This document shows, in pieces, positions 15,134-25,655 of a stretch of 64,000 nucleotides of DNA (positions are counted from its first letter, which is position 1; each line of letters starts with the position of its first letter). Source of the DNA: Providencia rettgeri (GTDB taxonomy: Bacteria > Pseudomonadota > Gammaproteobacteria > Enterobacterales > Enterobacteriaceae). Both the position numbers and the translations under genes were made by a program. The notes under the pieces were generated by a model, which did no database searches, was not told the origin of the DNA, and worked only from the letters and a program-made list of their open reading frames with translations. The stretch lies in assembly GCF_001874625.1 (NCBI RefSeq), contig NZ_CP017671.1, positions 1,984,001 to 2,048,000 on the forward strand. The letters run 5' to 3'.

Positions 15134-16117
15134 CTAATTAAATAAGCGGTTATTAATGATTTTTAATGAGCGGTCACGGCCGTTAACTAAAAGGGTATTT
15201 GAAAAACGGCTATAAGCATCTGTTGAAATTCCGCCCATTAACACTGTTGGCGTAATTGCCGTTGCGGCAAAAATCACATCATCTGTATTTACCATTTGCT
15301 CTAATGATAAAATTTCCCCAATCTCAATGCCCATTTGCTGGCATCGAATGGCTTCTTGAGCGGCGAGTAGTTTATTTTCTTCGCTATCCCCCTTTGCTTT
15401 GTCACGAGGGACCAATCTTGCTTGCATATCACCGCCTAATGCACGAGCGATGGCCGCACTGATAATGCCTTCAGGTGCGCCACCAGTGCCATACATCATA
15501 TCAATTGAATGCTCGGGTAGTATTGCCAGCAATGATGCCAATACATCACCATCAGGAATGGTAATCACGTTAGCACCAAAATTACGAATAGTTTTGATGA
15601 TATGCTGATGGCGTGGTTTATCTAATACTGCGATTGATAAGTTTGAAATGGGTTTATTCAATGCAGCGGAAAGGAATTCTAAATTTTTTTCGAGGGGATT
15701 AGCGAGATGAACAGCCCCTTTTGCAGCGGCACCAACGACGAGTTTTTCCATGTACATGTCTGGTGCTTGGAGTAATGAACCTGTTGGAGCAGCAGCCAGT
15801 ACGGCTATGGCATTGTGTTCATTACACGCAACCATACGAGTGCCATCAATGGGGTCAACCGCAATATCGAGCCCTTGGGCGCCTGATTTTTTACCTACTT
15901 GCTCGCCGATATAAAGCATCGGAGCATCATCAATTTCACCTTCACCAATCACAATTTTACCATGAAAATCAATTTCATTAAGACGATTTCTCATGGCTTC
16001 TACAGCGGCTTTATCGGCTGCATTTTTATCTTGTTTACCAACCCAATCGAAGGCAGCAACAGCGGCAACTTCGGTGACGGAAGCAATAGCAACAGCTAAC
16101 TCATCACTAATTTTCAT
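15134..16117 (-). CDS. glpX: Class II fructose-1,6-bisphosphatase (GlpX/YggF family)
   Basis: A 327-aa cytosolic enzyme that removes the 1-phosphate from fructose 1,6-bisphosphate in gluconeogenesis. Family blocks are DKNAADKAAVEAMR near residues 30-43, IVIGEGEIDDAPMLYIGE near 56-73 (metal ligands), IAVDPIDGTRM near 85-95, MYGTGGAPEG near 208-217 and ALGGDMQARL near 226-235. The C-terminus is short, like E. coli YggF rather than GlpX, so it could be the paralogue. It stands alone: a terminator follows it and no glycerol genes are adjacent. It is the first gene of the chromosomal backbone beside the island. Confidence 0.88.
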   Translation of the reverse strand: MKISDELAVAIASVTEVAAVAAFDWVGKQDKNAADKAAVEAMRNRLNEIDFHGKIVIGEGEIDDAPMLYIGEQVGKKSGAQGLDIAVDPIDGTRMVACNEHNAIAVLAAAPTGSLLQAPDMYMEKLVVGAAAKGAVHLANPLEKNLEFLSAALNKPISNLSIAVLDKPRHQHIIKTIRNFGANVITIPDGDVLASLLAILPEHSIDMMYGTGGAPEGIISAAIARALGGDMQARLVPRDKAKGDSEENKLLAAQEAIRCQQMGIEIGEILSLEQMVNTDDVIFAATAITPTVLMGGISTDAYSRFSNTLLVNGRDRSLKIINNRLFN

Positions 16118-16259
16118 TTTTATAAATATCCCAGGTGCATAAAAGAAAAGTACTTAGGGATATGATACGTTTTTTGTGATCTATCTGGCAAATAATTGGT
16201 GATTAAATCAACGGGGAAAAGTTGAGGGGCGGCGGGTGAATATAAACCCACCGCTCAAT

Positions 16260-17183
16260 TTAAAGCATTTCAACAATAGCGATTCCACCGATAATGGAGA
16301 TTAAAGCGGCAAGTGTACTTAATAACACGGTGCCTGCGGAGGTTTCAGTATAAGCTTGATTACTGATTGCTAAGGCGGGAACCGCAGTGGCGGTGGGTAA
16401 TACGCCAATGATAAAGGCGGCTTTTAGGAGGTCATCTTGTAAACCTACTGCAAGACCTGTTGCCAAAATCAACGCGGCTTGAACAAAATTTTTAATAAAA
16501 ACGTTAAATATAATTTCTTTACTAATAGTTAACTTAATACCGGATAGCAATAAACCAAGGAAAAATAAAGCAACACCTCCTGCCGTTTTACCAAGCTCAT
16601 TGACTGAATTCTGTAAGATTTCAGGTAACTTAACACCAAAAATAGCGAGCAAGGCGCCTAAAATAGGAAGGAATACTAAAGGTTGGGCAATAGCTTTACC
16701 GATTGATTTAATCACGCTATGCCCTTGTTGCGAGCCACTGATCATCAGCAAAGTAAATGGAATAATAATCACCGTATAAATAAGGTTTCCTAGCACCATA
16801 GCAATTAAACCTGATGAACCGACAGTAGCTAGTAAGACTGGTGGTCCACAATAAGCCATATCCGGAAAAGAAACAGATAGCGCTTGCATTGCTGCATCTT
16901 TTTTATTGTGCCGGAAGATAAACTTACCGAAAATGAAACCAATAACGTATGTAGCGATTAAACCGACGGCCAATGCTAACAAATAATCAATATTTAAGAG
17001 TACTGAGGGTGGTGCTTGTGCGGCGGCTAAAAATAATGCAAATGGTAAGGCTATTTTGACAACAAAGTCAGCGAATGCTTGTGAATATTCTCTTTTAATA
17101 AAACCGTATTTACCTGATAACCAACCAACAGCTAACCCTAAAACGATAGGACCAAGGGCGGCTAGAATAATGTGGAGTAGCAT
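16260..17183 (-). CDS. Auxin efflux carrier (AEC) family permease
   Basis: A 307-aa integral membrane protein with about ten hydrophobic segments and the inverted-repeat layout of the AEC/BART family. An N-terminal half and a related C-terminal half each contain a Gly/Pro-rich broken helix (DMAYCGPPVLLATVGSSGL near residues 107-125; GVLPTATAVPALA near 259-271). Family members in bacteria export or import malonate, malate, lactate or similar acids (MdcF, MleP). The substrate here is not known. It forms a single-gene unit downstream of a long AT-rich region. Confidence 0.8.
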   Translation of the reverse strand: MLLHIILAALGPIVLGLAVGWLSGKYGFIKREYSQAFADFVVKIALPFALFLAAAQAPPSVLLNIDYLLALAVGLIATYVIGFIFGKFIFRHNKKDAAMQALSVSFPDMAYCGPPVLLATVGSSGLIAMVLGNLIYTVIIIPFTLLMISGSQQGHSVIKSIGKAIAQPLVFLPILGALLAIFGVKLPEILQNSVNELGKTAGGVALFFLGLLLSGIKLTISKEIIFNVFIKNFVQAALILATGLAVGLQDDLLKAAFIIGVLPTATAVPALAISNQAYTETSAGTVLLSTLAALISIIGGIAIVEML

Positions 17184-17790
17184 TATATTTTCCTTAAACT
17201 ATTCGTCAGATTTTGATGTGTAAATAATTAGTTATGAGCCTGTTCATACTAAAGCGGTATCGAATATCTCTCATATTACTGTGGTTTAAATAAACTCATT
17301 TCACGTTGGAAGTGGTAGATATTTAACCTCCATCAATAGATAAACTTATAATTGATGGAAATCATAATTGATAAAATAATAAATAACTACCATCGTTTAA
17401 AGATGGTGTTTTTCTGTATGAATATTTGAAGCATGGAAGCATGATATAAATATCATAATTAGACTAATTTTGTTATTCAGAGCAACTCTAATTATAATTA
17501 GAGGAACTAAAAATAAATAGGTAAGTGTTAATTTAATATGTCAAATCATCATTAAATGATGATTAAGGATTTTCTTAGTTACTAAAACTTTCAATGGGGG
17601 TATTAGTAACTGAGATTGAAAGGGTAGGAAGCGTATTTTTTCAACTAAATACGTAGTATAAGGGTTATTTTGTAACAGTTTATTACATTGAGTTGGCAAG
17701 ATAATCAATGCTATCTACACTAGCGGTGATCACAAAACCCTATTCTAGCTGTATTTTAGATTGTGAAATTTATTTTGAGGAAACCTATTT
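17184..17790. other. AT-rich intergenic region
   Basis: About 600 bp between two divergent genes. It is very AT-rich and holds the promoters of the AEC permease (left) and of the DUF2339 gene (right). I see no convincing small gene, RNA or clear operator. Confidence 0.6.
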
Positions 17791-20667
17791 GTGGATACTT
17801 GGATACTAGTAGGAGTCGTATTAGTATGTTTGCTTGTGTTAGCACCAATATTGGCTATCATAGCAATCAGCCGAACGGGCCGTATGCAGTACCAAATTTC
17901 TGAATTAAACCAGAAAGTTTTCTCTCTAGAAACTCGTTTAGGCCAATATCAGCAATCGAATGTTACGCCTTCGAAAAATGTTGCCAGTTCGTCTGATGAC
18001 CAACAAGGCATTTTTGGGGTAACAGATGAGCTAGAACAGGTAGTTACAAACGTACCAATCCAATCTAGTCCAGTAAGTGAGCCTGAACCATCATTTAAAC
18101 CCTTATCCGGCGATACTGCATATCAGCAATCTGAAAAAGCAGCTGATTCTACAAACCAAACCATTCCAGTGCCGGCATATACGCAATCAGCAATTGTAGG
18201 CTCTCAAGCACGTAGCGGGGTGGACCCAAATCGGTTTAATAAAGCGACTAAACCAAATCGTTTTAATGATCAGGAAGTAGATACATCTACTCAGGGTCAA
18301 TTTAATCAAAAAACGACGGGAAATAATGAGTCTATATTTGGGCATTTCTTTAGTTGGTTACTAAAAGGGAACCCAGTTGCCAAAATAGGGATACTATTAT
18401 TATTCCTAGGGGTCGCGTATTTATTAAATTACAGTGTGCAAAATGAGATTATTTCCCCCCAAATACGCTTAATTTTTAGCGCGGTAGGTTGTTTAGTTTT
18501 ACTAGGAATTGGCTGGCGATTACGTAATAAGAAACCATTATTTGGGCTTATCCTTCAAGGTGGAGGGGTAGGCTGTTTATATATCACCATTTTTGCTGCC
18601 TTTAAGTTATATACCATGTTGCCTTATAGCATGGCATTTGTGTTTATGTTGTTGATTTGTGCAGCGAGTATTGCCTTAGCATTATTACAACGTACGATTA
18701 GCTTGGCTATTCTTGCTTCTCTTGGTGGTTATTTGGCTCCTGTTTTACTTTCGACGGGAGGGGGTAGCCATGTAATTTTGTTTTCTTATTACCTAATGTT
18801 GTCGATTGGGATTTTAATTATTAGTGTATGGCAAGCTTGGCGCCCTCTGAATTTAGTTGGTATGGTGATGACCTATGGTGTCGCTATTTTATGGGGTTTG
18901 AGCAATTACCAATCTGATTATTACATCTCCTGTCAATTATTTATCATTGCTAATTTAGTAGTATTTAATGCGTTAACACAATTATTTTCACTCCGCTTTG
19001 AGCACGACAAGCAATTAATTGTTGATAATACATTGTTGTTTGTACCGCCATTAATCAGTATTGCCCTTCAATTCTTTATTGCGGATGATGTAGGTTTATT
19101 GCCTGCATTTATTTCTCTGTTAATTGGTTTATTGTACTTGGTTGCTGGGTTGCAGGTACATAAGCGCTATAAAGAGGTCGGTAAGAATATGGCTTTAGCA
19201 AATATTCTTATTGGTGCAGGTTTTGTAACACTGGCTATCCCATTGGCATTGACACTTGAATGGACATCGATTGTTTGGTCATTAGAAGGGTTATTACTAC
19301 TCTGGCTTGGTTTACAACAGGGGCAGAAAAAAATGGCTACGGTTGGTTCATTATTAATTGTAATCAGTGCGATTACGTTACTAATGGACTACCCTTACGT
19401 ATATTGGAGCCGAAGCAGTACTTATATGGTGCCATTATTATTGGTAGCTTGTTTTGGTGCTGGTGGGTTATTTCATATTCGCCGCAAAGAAAACAGTAAC
19501 TTTGCCCTATTTAGTTATGGTTTTTTATTTTTAGGTTTGCTTACATGGCTCTGCTGGTTACCACTATTTACTGATATTTTATCGTGGAGTCGGGAGTCTG
19601 AAGGCTTTATAATATTAGTGTTAGTGGTGATCTCCGTCTGGTTATGGCGTCTATATGCTATTCGAATTAACTGGATACCTTTGTTATTTTGCCAATCAAT
19701 TTTATGGGTTGCTGGTTACTATTACCTTGGTTTAGATTTCTTATATGATAAAAACCCAATGGGGCGCGGGGAAAACTCATTAATATGGGCGGTGATACTC
19801 GGTAGCTCAATTTTGTTTGTTATTCATGCGTATAAACTTCGTAATCAATGGATGCAATGGACCCTCCATGGCGCTAACTTGTGGTTAATCCTTGTATTTA
19901 TTTTGACCCAAGTAAATTGGTTTGTCTCTATTTTACCTTGGGGTATGCATGAGATGGGCTATTTTATTTATGTGATGGCGATAACCTTAACTATCTTAGC
20001 CCTGTATTGGTTACAGCAAAATAAAATGCCACCAATGAAACGTAATGGGTTAATGTATTGGTATTGGATGCTTCCTGTTGCTATCGGGTTAATTATATTA
20101 TCTGCTTACGCTAATTTAGAAGATGGCAAATTAACATTCTGGAATTATATTCCATTAATTAATCCATTAGATGAGGCGGGCTTATTCAGTATTGCTGCCC
20201 TTATTCTTATGCAAAAAGGTTTTGTGCAAAAAATACGTAAGGCTACAGAGGTAGATTATTGGATAATTCGAGGTTTATTGGTCTCAATTATTCTATTATC
20301 AGCATTTTGGTTTAACGGTATTTTAATTCGCGCAGTAGCTGATTTTGCTGGGCTAAGTTGGAATTATGCGGTGCTTTATGATTCTCGTTTGATTCAAACT
20401 GTTTTATCCATTAGCTGGGCGCTTGCTGCATTGCTTTGCATTGTTATTGCAGCGATGAAAAAAAGTCGTATCTGGTGGTTTATGGGGGCCAGTATTTTCG
20501 CATGTGTTATCGCTAAATTATTCTTAGTGGATATTCATGGACAAGGGGGGATATCTCGCGCTATCTCCTTTATCGGTGTTGCATTATTGATATTAATTGT
20601 TGGGTACTTTTCACCATTACCACCAAAGGATATAAAAGAGAAAGTCGAACAGGAGACGCAATCATGA
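17791..20667 (+). CDS. Very large membrane protein, DUF2339 family
   Basis: A 958-aa protein. An N-terminal membrane anchor (residues 3-27) is followed by a coiled-coil-like ISELNQKVFSLETRL segment and a low-complexity, Gln/Ser-rich linker to about residue 180. Then come some two dozen hydrophobic helices to the C-terminus. This is the layout of DUF2339 proteins, whose function is unknown. The start is a GTG after TGAGGA. The stop overlaps the next gene's ATG (ATGA), so it is co-translated with the DUF3999 protein. The pair is usually found together and may form an envelope complex. Confidence 0.85.
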   Translation: MDTWILVGVVLVCLLVLAPILAIIAISRTGRMQYQISELNQKVFSLETRLGQYQQSNVTPSKNVASSSDDQQGIFGVTDELEQVVTNVPIQSSPVSEPEPSFKPLSGDTAYQQSEKAADSTNQTIPVPAYTQSAIVGSQARSGVDPNRFNKATKPNRFNDQEVDTSTQGQFNQKTTGNNESIFGHFFSWLLKGNPVAKIGILLLFLGVAYLLNYSVQNEIISPQIRLIFSAVGCLVLLGIGWRLRNKKPLFGLILQGGGVGCLYITIFAAFKLYTMLPYSMAFVFMLLICAASIALALLQRTISLAILASLGGYLAPVLLSTGGGSHVILFSYYLMLSIGILIISVWQAWRPLNLVGMVMTYGVAILWGLSNYQSDYYISCQLFIIANLVVFNALTQLFSLRFEHDKQLIVDNTLLFVPPLISIALQFFIADDVGLLPAFISLLIGLLYLVAGLQVHKRYKEVGKNMALANILIGAGFVTLAIPLALTLEWTSIVWSLEGLLLLWLGLQQGQKKMATVGSLLIVISAITLLMDYPYVYWSRSSTYMVPLLLVACFGAGGLFHIRRKENSNFALFSYGFLFLGLLTWLCWLPLFTDILSWSRESEGFIILVLVVISVWLWRLYAIRINWIPLLFCQSILWVAGYYYLGLDFLYDKNPMGRGENSLIWAVILGSSILFVIHAYKLRNQWMQWTLHGANLWLILVFILTQVNWFVSILPWGMHEMGYFIYVMAITLTILALYWLQQNKMPPMKRNGLMYWYWMLPVAIGLIILSAYANLEDGKLTFWNYIPLINPLDEAGLFSIAALILMQKGFVQKIRKATEVDYWIIRGLLVSIILLSAFWFNGILIRAVADFAGLSWNYAVLYDSRLIQTVLSISWALAALLCIVIAAMKKSRIWWFMGASIFACVIAKLFLVDIHGQGGISRAISFIGVALLILIVGYFSPLPPKDIKEKVEQETQS

Positions 20668-22151
20668 GACAAATAAAAAGTAAAAGGCTAGGAGGGCTAT
20701 TTGCTGTCTTCTTGTTGTCATCATTGTTTTCTAGCTACCTTAATGCTGGAACACCGAAAGAAAATACGCCTTATAGTTTTTACCAAGGGATGGAAATTGA
20801 TATTCCAGATACATCAGAGCCATTTTATTGGTTAGAAGTTCCTACAAGTGCTTATATAAATTCAGCATATCCAAATACATTGCAAGATGTTCGGGTATTT
20901 AATGGTACGGGGGATGAAATACCTTCTGTACTTTTTTATGATGCTGAAAAGTCTATTTCTAGCAATAAAGTCTCATTTGCTCCTCAGCGCTTAGTGACTC
21001 AACTGGATAATGTAAATTCTCGTGAGGACATCCGTAGAGAAAAGCAGCATCTGCTTGTTGAGACGGTACCAGGTAAAGTCGATCGTATTGAATTACCAAA
21101 TATACAACTAAAAGATAATGCTGCTTATCATGCTTATTTATTAACACGAGATCAAAGCCAAGCCCAAAATACGCCAGTTCAAAAATTAACATTGGAGTGG
21201 GCAAAAACGGAGGAAGAGTGGCAAGGAAAAGTCTTTGTTTTTGCAAGTGATGATAAAGAAAAATGGTTAAATATCGCAACTAATCAACCTATCATGAATT
21301 TGAAATTAAATTCAGAAACAATTGCGAGTAATAATATTGAGCTGTTAAATGGCAATTCTAAAGCGCTAAGCGCGCCATATCTAATGGCCGTTATTGTCAG
21401 TGCGCCAGATGTAACGCTACCTGAGTTAGTGAAGGTCAAGGCGCTATCTAACACACTGAACTCAACTCGCCGACAAGAAATATTCAATTTTGAAATGACA
21501 AATGATGGGGTTTCAAAAGACCATATTATATATCAATTACCCACGACCCAACCATTAGGTGAATTGCAAATTCATTTACAGCAATCAAATCGAGTTATTC
21601 CATTAAAGGTTGAATATTCATCAGATAAAGGGGATGTTTGGAAACCATTAGCTAATCTTGTTGCTTATAACCAAACAATAGATGGGGAACTAGTCAGTAA
21701 CCCAAGCATCAATCTTTATGGGGAAATGGTTAATAAAGTTAGAGTATCTGCACTTAAAGGTAGTTGGGAAGATCAGCCGCCGCGGCTTATCGGTAAGCGT
21801 GATGGGTATAATCTTATCGTTAATTTACAAGGCGCTGCACCTTACTTGCTAGTGTGGGGGAATAAGCAAGCAGAGCTTGATAAATTAACATATAACCAAC
21901 TAGTTGGGCAGGCTTATAGTGTTGACGAGTTAATGTCGCATTATCCCCAGTTATATCCTAATAATGAAGTGATTGAGCTCGGTGGTGCTGAAAGGTTAAC
22001 CGTAGCCAAACAAGTCGATGATACCTCTAATTGGATAACAGTTTCGTTATGGGTCTTATTATTTTTAGGGATACTCGCGTTATTGTACTTCTGCTGGTAC
22101 CTTTTAAAAGAAGTGAATTCGACAAATAAAACCAATAATGATGAACTCTAA
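20664..22151 (+). CDS. DUF3999 family membrane-anchored periplasmic protein
   Basis: A 495-aa protein with an N-terminal signal peptide or anchor (LGGLFAVFLLSSLFSSYLNA near residues 9-28), a long beta-rich periplasmic domain, and one C-terminal transmembrane helix (WITVSLWVLLFLGILALLYF near residues 456-475). This matches DUF3999, which accompanies DUF2339 in many proteobacteria. The exported part could bind carbohydrate or envelope material, but this is not known. Its start overlaps the preceding stop by 4 nt and a strong terminator follows it. Confidence 0.82.
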   Translation: MRQIKSKRLGGLFAVFLLSSLFSSYLNAGTPKENTPYSFYQGMEIDIPDTSEPFYWLEVPTSAYINSAYPNTLQDVRVFNGTGDEIPSVLFYDAEKSISSNKVSFAPQRLVTQLDNVNSREDIRREKQHLLVETVPGKVDRIELPNIQLKDNAAYHAYLLTRDQSQAQNTPVQKLTLEWAKTEEEWQGKVFVFASDDKEKWLNIATNQPIMNLKLNSETIASNNIELLNGNSKALSAPYLMAVIVSAPDVTLPELVKVKALSNTLNSTRRQEIFNFEMTNDGVSKDHIIYQLPTTQPLGELQIHLQQSNRVIPLKVEYSSDKGDVWKPLANLVAYNQTIDGELVSNPSINLYGEMVNKVRVSALKGSWEDQPPRLIGKRDGYNLIVNLQGAAPYLLVWGNKQAELDKLTYNQLVGQAYSVDELMSHYPQLYPNNEVIELGGAERLTVAKQVDDTSNWITVSLWVLLFLGILALLYFCWYLLKEVNSTNKTNNDEL

Positions 22152-22173
22152 ATAGTTTTTTGTTCACTAACTT

Positions 22174-22199
22174 AAAGGGGGAGCTTTTGCTCCCTTTTT
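22174..22199 (+). terminator. Rho-independent terminator
   Basis: aaagggggagc pairs with gctcccttttt around a short T loop, directly after the DUF2339-DUF3999 operon. Confidence 0.85.
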
Positions 22200-22322
22200 G
22201 CTAATAAAATTTAAATAAAATAAACCTGACATCCCTTTACCTTATCATGAGAACAATTACTTAAAATCTGTATTCGTTGACAAGCATTTGCGCTAAAACT
22301 GTGGTTAAAGGGAGGATGCATT

Positions 22323-22583
22323 ATGAAAAAATCATTACTAACACGTTTATTTGTTGCAATCATTTTTTTTACGGGGACTTCAATATTCGCTCAGGCAGCA
22401 GATAACACAGTATTAACGGAGTTAGCATTACATAAGACAACGGCTTATGAATACAGTGTGTTAAATATCACTCAAAACGAAGCTGATATTGAGTCAGAAC
22501 GTGAAACTAAAGAGTTAGATAGTGCCCAGTTGCGTAGCATCACGAATGATAAACGATTTACTGGACGGCAGTTTGAAATATAA
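22323..22583 (+). CDS. Small secreted hypothetical protein
   Basis: An 86-aa protein with a clear signal peptide (positively charged start, hydrophobic core LFVAIIFFTGTSIFA, cut after AQA at about residue 25). The mature protein of some 60 residues is charged and has no cysteine. I do not recognise a family; the size and layout recall small periplasmic proteins of the enteric YhcN or DUF3316 kind, but the sequence does not settle this. The ribosome site GGGAGG lies upstream of the ATG, so the start is firm. Confidence 0.7.
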   Translation: MKKSLLTRLFVAIIFFTGTSIFAQAADNTVLTELALHKTTAYEYSVLNITQNEADIESERETKELDSAQLRSITNDKRFTGRQFEI

Positions 22584-22679
22584 GTTAAATAAGTATCTAT
22601 GATGTTTTTAAAGATAACTAATCACTAAAATCCGTATTGATAACGAAAAAAACAATCTCAATCAGTATGAGGATAAAAC

Positions 22680-23093
22680 ATGTATAAGGGTTTATGTTTA
22701 TGCGGTGCTGTAACAATCAGCGTGTCTAAGTCTGTTGATCAAATTAGTGTTTGTCATTGTGGTATGTGTCAAAAATGGAACGGGGGCCCGGGTTTCAGCA
22801 TTGATGGGGGAAGTAATTTAACTATCGAAGGAAAGGAGGCAATAACGGTATTCGCTTCATCGTCTTGGGGAGAAAGAGCATTTTGTAAACATTGCGGTAC
22901 CCATCTTTTTTATCACTTAATTTCCCCATCCACTTATTATGTGTCCGCAGCTTTATTCGAAGAAAGTAAAAATGCGCAAATGAGTATGCAGATTTATATT
23001 GAAAGTAAGCCAAAGTATTATAATTTCGTTGAAAAAACCCCTATGCTTACAGAGCAAGACATCATAAAACTAATGGGAGGGGTATCGGATTAA
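22680..23093 (+). CDS. GFA-family (CENP-V/glutathione-dependent formaldehyde-activating-like) protein
   Basis: A 137-aa zinc protein. The two metal sites of the family are visible: GLCLCGAV near residues 4-11 with CHCGMC near 26-31, and FCKHCGTHLF near 63-72. Family members are called glutathione-dependent formaldehyde-activating enzymes, but most have unknown substrates. It appears to be a single-gene unit between a small secreted protein gene and psiE. Confidence 0.88.
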   Translation: MYKGLCLCGAVTISVSKSVDQISVCHCGMCQKWNGGPGFSIDGGSNLTIEGKEAITVFASSSWGERAFCKHCGTHLFYHLISPSTYYVSAALFEESKNAQMSMQIYIESKPKYYNFVEKTPMLTEQDIIKLMGGVSD

Positions 23094-23329
23094 GTTGCAC
23101 AGCTTATGGATTAAACTATATGCTATAAACAACAGGGCAAAAAGCCTCATTTCGTATTTTGTTTTCTATTTCTTTTGTTAAATTTAATTTGTATGTTATG
23201 CGTGTGCATTAAATTTGATTTATAATTAAGGGCATGGGCTCGCCTCGGCAAGTTAGTTTAAATATTGCTCATTAGTCGTCGGGCATTGCATTATTGAAAT
23301 CATCCGCAGGTTGTTTTGAGGGAAAATAA

Positions 23330-23746
23330 ATGAACAGTATGAAAGGAATGCGTCACGCTAGCAATATCGCGTGGGTACTGCAGTGGATATTAAACCTTGG
23401 TTTGATAGCATTAGCCGCGGTGCTTGTTTTCTTTTTAGCAAAAGAAACCGTTACGATGGCTTCATTGATGTTTGGAAGTACCAATGGGGCAACAGCGTAT
23501 GAATTATTAGAAGGCATTGTCATATATTTTCTGTATTTTGAGTTTATTGCCTTAATAATCAAGTATTTTATGTCAGGTTATCACTTCCCACTAAGGTATT
23601 TTATCTATATCGGTATAACGGCAATCATTCGCCTTATCATTGTCGATCATAGTGACCCAATGACAACTTTATTGCATGCTGGTGCAATTCTGGTTCTTGT
23701 CATTGCCCTTTTTATTGCAAACACTGAAAAACTAAAACGAGAGTAA
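23330..23746 (+). CDS. psiE: Phosphate-starvation-inducible protein PsiE
   Basis: A 138-aa inner-membrane protein with four hydrophobic helices and the family blocks [21 protein letters not shown] (first and last parts of residues 59-79), [16 protein letters not shown] near residues 86-101 and a final helix before a charged tail. PsiE of E. coli is induced by phosphate starvation and also controlled by cAMP-CRP; its molecular role is unknown. No clear Pho box was identified by eye upstream. Confidence 0.88.
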   Translation: MNSMKGMRHASNIAWVLQWILNLGLIALAAVLVFFLAKETVTMASLMFGSTNGATAYELLEGIVIYFLYFEFIALIIKYFMSGYHFPLRYFIYIGITAIIRLIIVDHSDPMTTLLHAGAILVLVIALFIANTEKLKRE

Positions 23747-24038
23747 TATTAATTAAGCTAATTTATCCATAGGCAAAAAAGAGTAGATTCGATTTCTTTT
23801 TTGTCTATAGATGATTCTGGTGGATACTTAAGCAATATATATTGGATGTCATACTATAAATTAATAAAATTTAAGATACGGTAAATTAGCTAAAAACTAA
23901 TAAACTTAAATGTTATTAATGAAATTGAATTTATCTGGTTTATCCTATAAAAACTAATAACGAAAGTGTTTTACTTTTGAATATAGGTTATTTACTGTTA
24001 TAAAGTCCCAATTCTAATAACATAAGTAACTTGTAAAT

Positions 24039-25592
24039 ATGACAACTAATACACTCTCTAAGAAAAAAGGGTTTTTAAACCGTGTCGAACGGATCGGTAA
24101 TGTTATGCCAGATGTTACCATGCTGTTCGTTTATGCCCTTATTATATGTTGGTTTTTATCTTATCTACTTTCATTTGTAGATTTCAATTATTACCACCCA
24201 ATATCAAAAGATAAAATCTCTATTGTTAATATGTTTCAGTATGAGGAAATAATACTATTTATTACAGCGGCAGTTAAAAACTTCATTAATTTCCCTCCGC
24301 TTGGTATAACAATTGTTGCCACACTAGGTATTGGCATTGCAGAAAGTAGTGGGTTTATTAATACGGCATTGAAAAAAATGCTATCGTTTATTTCCCCAAG
24401 AATGTTGACTCCAACCGTGGTCTTTGTGGGTATTGTTTCTCACATTGCCTCTGATTCTGCTTATGTCATTCTAATGCCAGTTGCTGCTATGATGTTCTAT
24501 GCCAGTGGACGTCATCCATTAGCTGGTATTGCAGCAGCCTTTGCGGGGTTAGCTGGTGGATTTACTGCAAGTTATACGCCTTCTATTATTGACCCAATTA
24601 TGCAGAGTTTTACGCAGGATGCCGCACAAATGTTGGCCCCCGGTTATAGCGTTAATGTGCTATGTAACTATTTTTTTAGTTTGGGTGGAACATTTGGTGT
24701 TATTTTTACCTGTTGGTTTATTACTGAAAAAATTGTTGAGCCTTGGTTAAATAAAAATTGCCCGATTACTTCAAGCGATGTTGATACTGACTCTGAGAAA
24801 AAATTAGGGATGATTACCGCAGTTGAACATCGTGCTTTTCGTATTTCAGGGTTAGTTCTGATTGCTTTAGGTATTGGCTTATTTGCGTTGTTATGGCCAG
24901 ATTCTTCTCCATTACGTGGCCCTGATGGCAGTTTAACCAGCCCGAAAGCCCCGATTATGCAAATCGTTGTGCCATTGTTATTCATTTTCTTTGCGTTACC
25001 AGGGATTGTTTATGGGTATATGACGAAATCTTTTACATCTACAAGAGATGTCGTTAAGGCAATGGAAAACATTACTAAATCATTGATCCCATTTATTGTT
25101 TTTGCTTTTTTTGCCGCTCAATTCCTATATTCATTTCAGCATTCTAATTTAGGTACATTATTAGCACTATCAGGTGCTGAATTATTGCGGACATTAGATA
25201 TGCCTTCTGGCATGACTGTTTTTGGTGTTATTTTGTTGACCGCGATATTAAATATCATGATCACATCAGCGACATCTAAATGGGCAATTATGGCGCCAGT
25301 ATTAGTACCAATGCTTATGGCAGTAGGAATTTCGCCAGAATTAACTCAAGCTGCGTTCCGTGTGAGTGATTCAGCGATGAACGTAAGCACACCGATGTTC
25401 CCTTTCTATCCTTTGATACTGATGTATTGCCAGAAATACTATAAAAATGCAGGGATAGGGACGTTGTGCTCTATGATGATCCCATTTACCATCGGGTTAT
25501 TAATTATTCTGACGAGTACGTTATATCTTTTCTGGGCATTCGATATCCCAATCGGTTTTGACAGTGGTTATACATGGCACCCTGCACAATAA
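24039..25592 (+). CDS. AbgT-family transporter
   Basis: A 517-aa inner-membrane protein of the AbgT family with more than ten helices. Recognisable blocks are SDSAYVILMPVAAMMFYASGR (near residues 138-158, shown here by its start SDSAYVILMP), PIIDPIMQSFTQ, MITSATSKWAIMAPVLVPML near 405-424 and STPMFPFYPL near 455-464. E. coli AbgT takes up p-aminobenzoyl-glutamate; some relatives export sulfonamides. The next gene encodes a peptidase T only 63 nt downstream, which suggests import of a peptide-like compound that is then cut. Confidence 0.87.
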   Translation: MTTNTLSKKKGFLNRVERIGNVMPDVTMLFVYALIICWFLSYLLSFVDFNYYHPISKDKISIVNMFQYEEIILFITAAVKNFINFPPLGITIVATLGIGIAESSGFINTALKKMLSFISPRMLTPTVVFVGIVSHIASDSAYVILMPVAAMMFYASGRHPLAGIAAAFAGLAGGFTASYTPSIIDPIMQSFTQDAAQMLAPGYSVNVLCNYFFSLGGTFGVIFTCWFITEKIVEPWLNKNCPITSSDVDTDSEKKLGMITAVEHRAFRISGLVLIALGIGLFALLWPDSSPLRGPDGSLTSPKAPIMQIVVPLLFIFFALPGIVYGYMTKSFTSTRDVVKAMENITKSLIPFIVFAFFAAQFLYSFQHSNLGTLLALSGAELLRTLDMPSGMTVFGVILLTAILNIMITSATSKWAIMAPVLVPMLMAVGISPELTQAAFRVSDSAMNVSTPMFPFYPLILMYCQKYYKNAGIGTLCSMMIPFTIGLLIILTSTLYLFWAFDIPIGFDSGYTWHPAQ

Positions 25593-25655
25593 GCGGGCTT
25601 AATACCCGACATACTTGATATGTCGGGTAGATATAAAAAAGTTAAGGAATATAAA

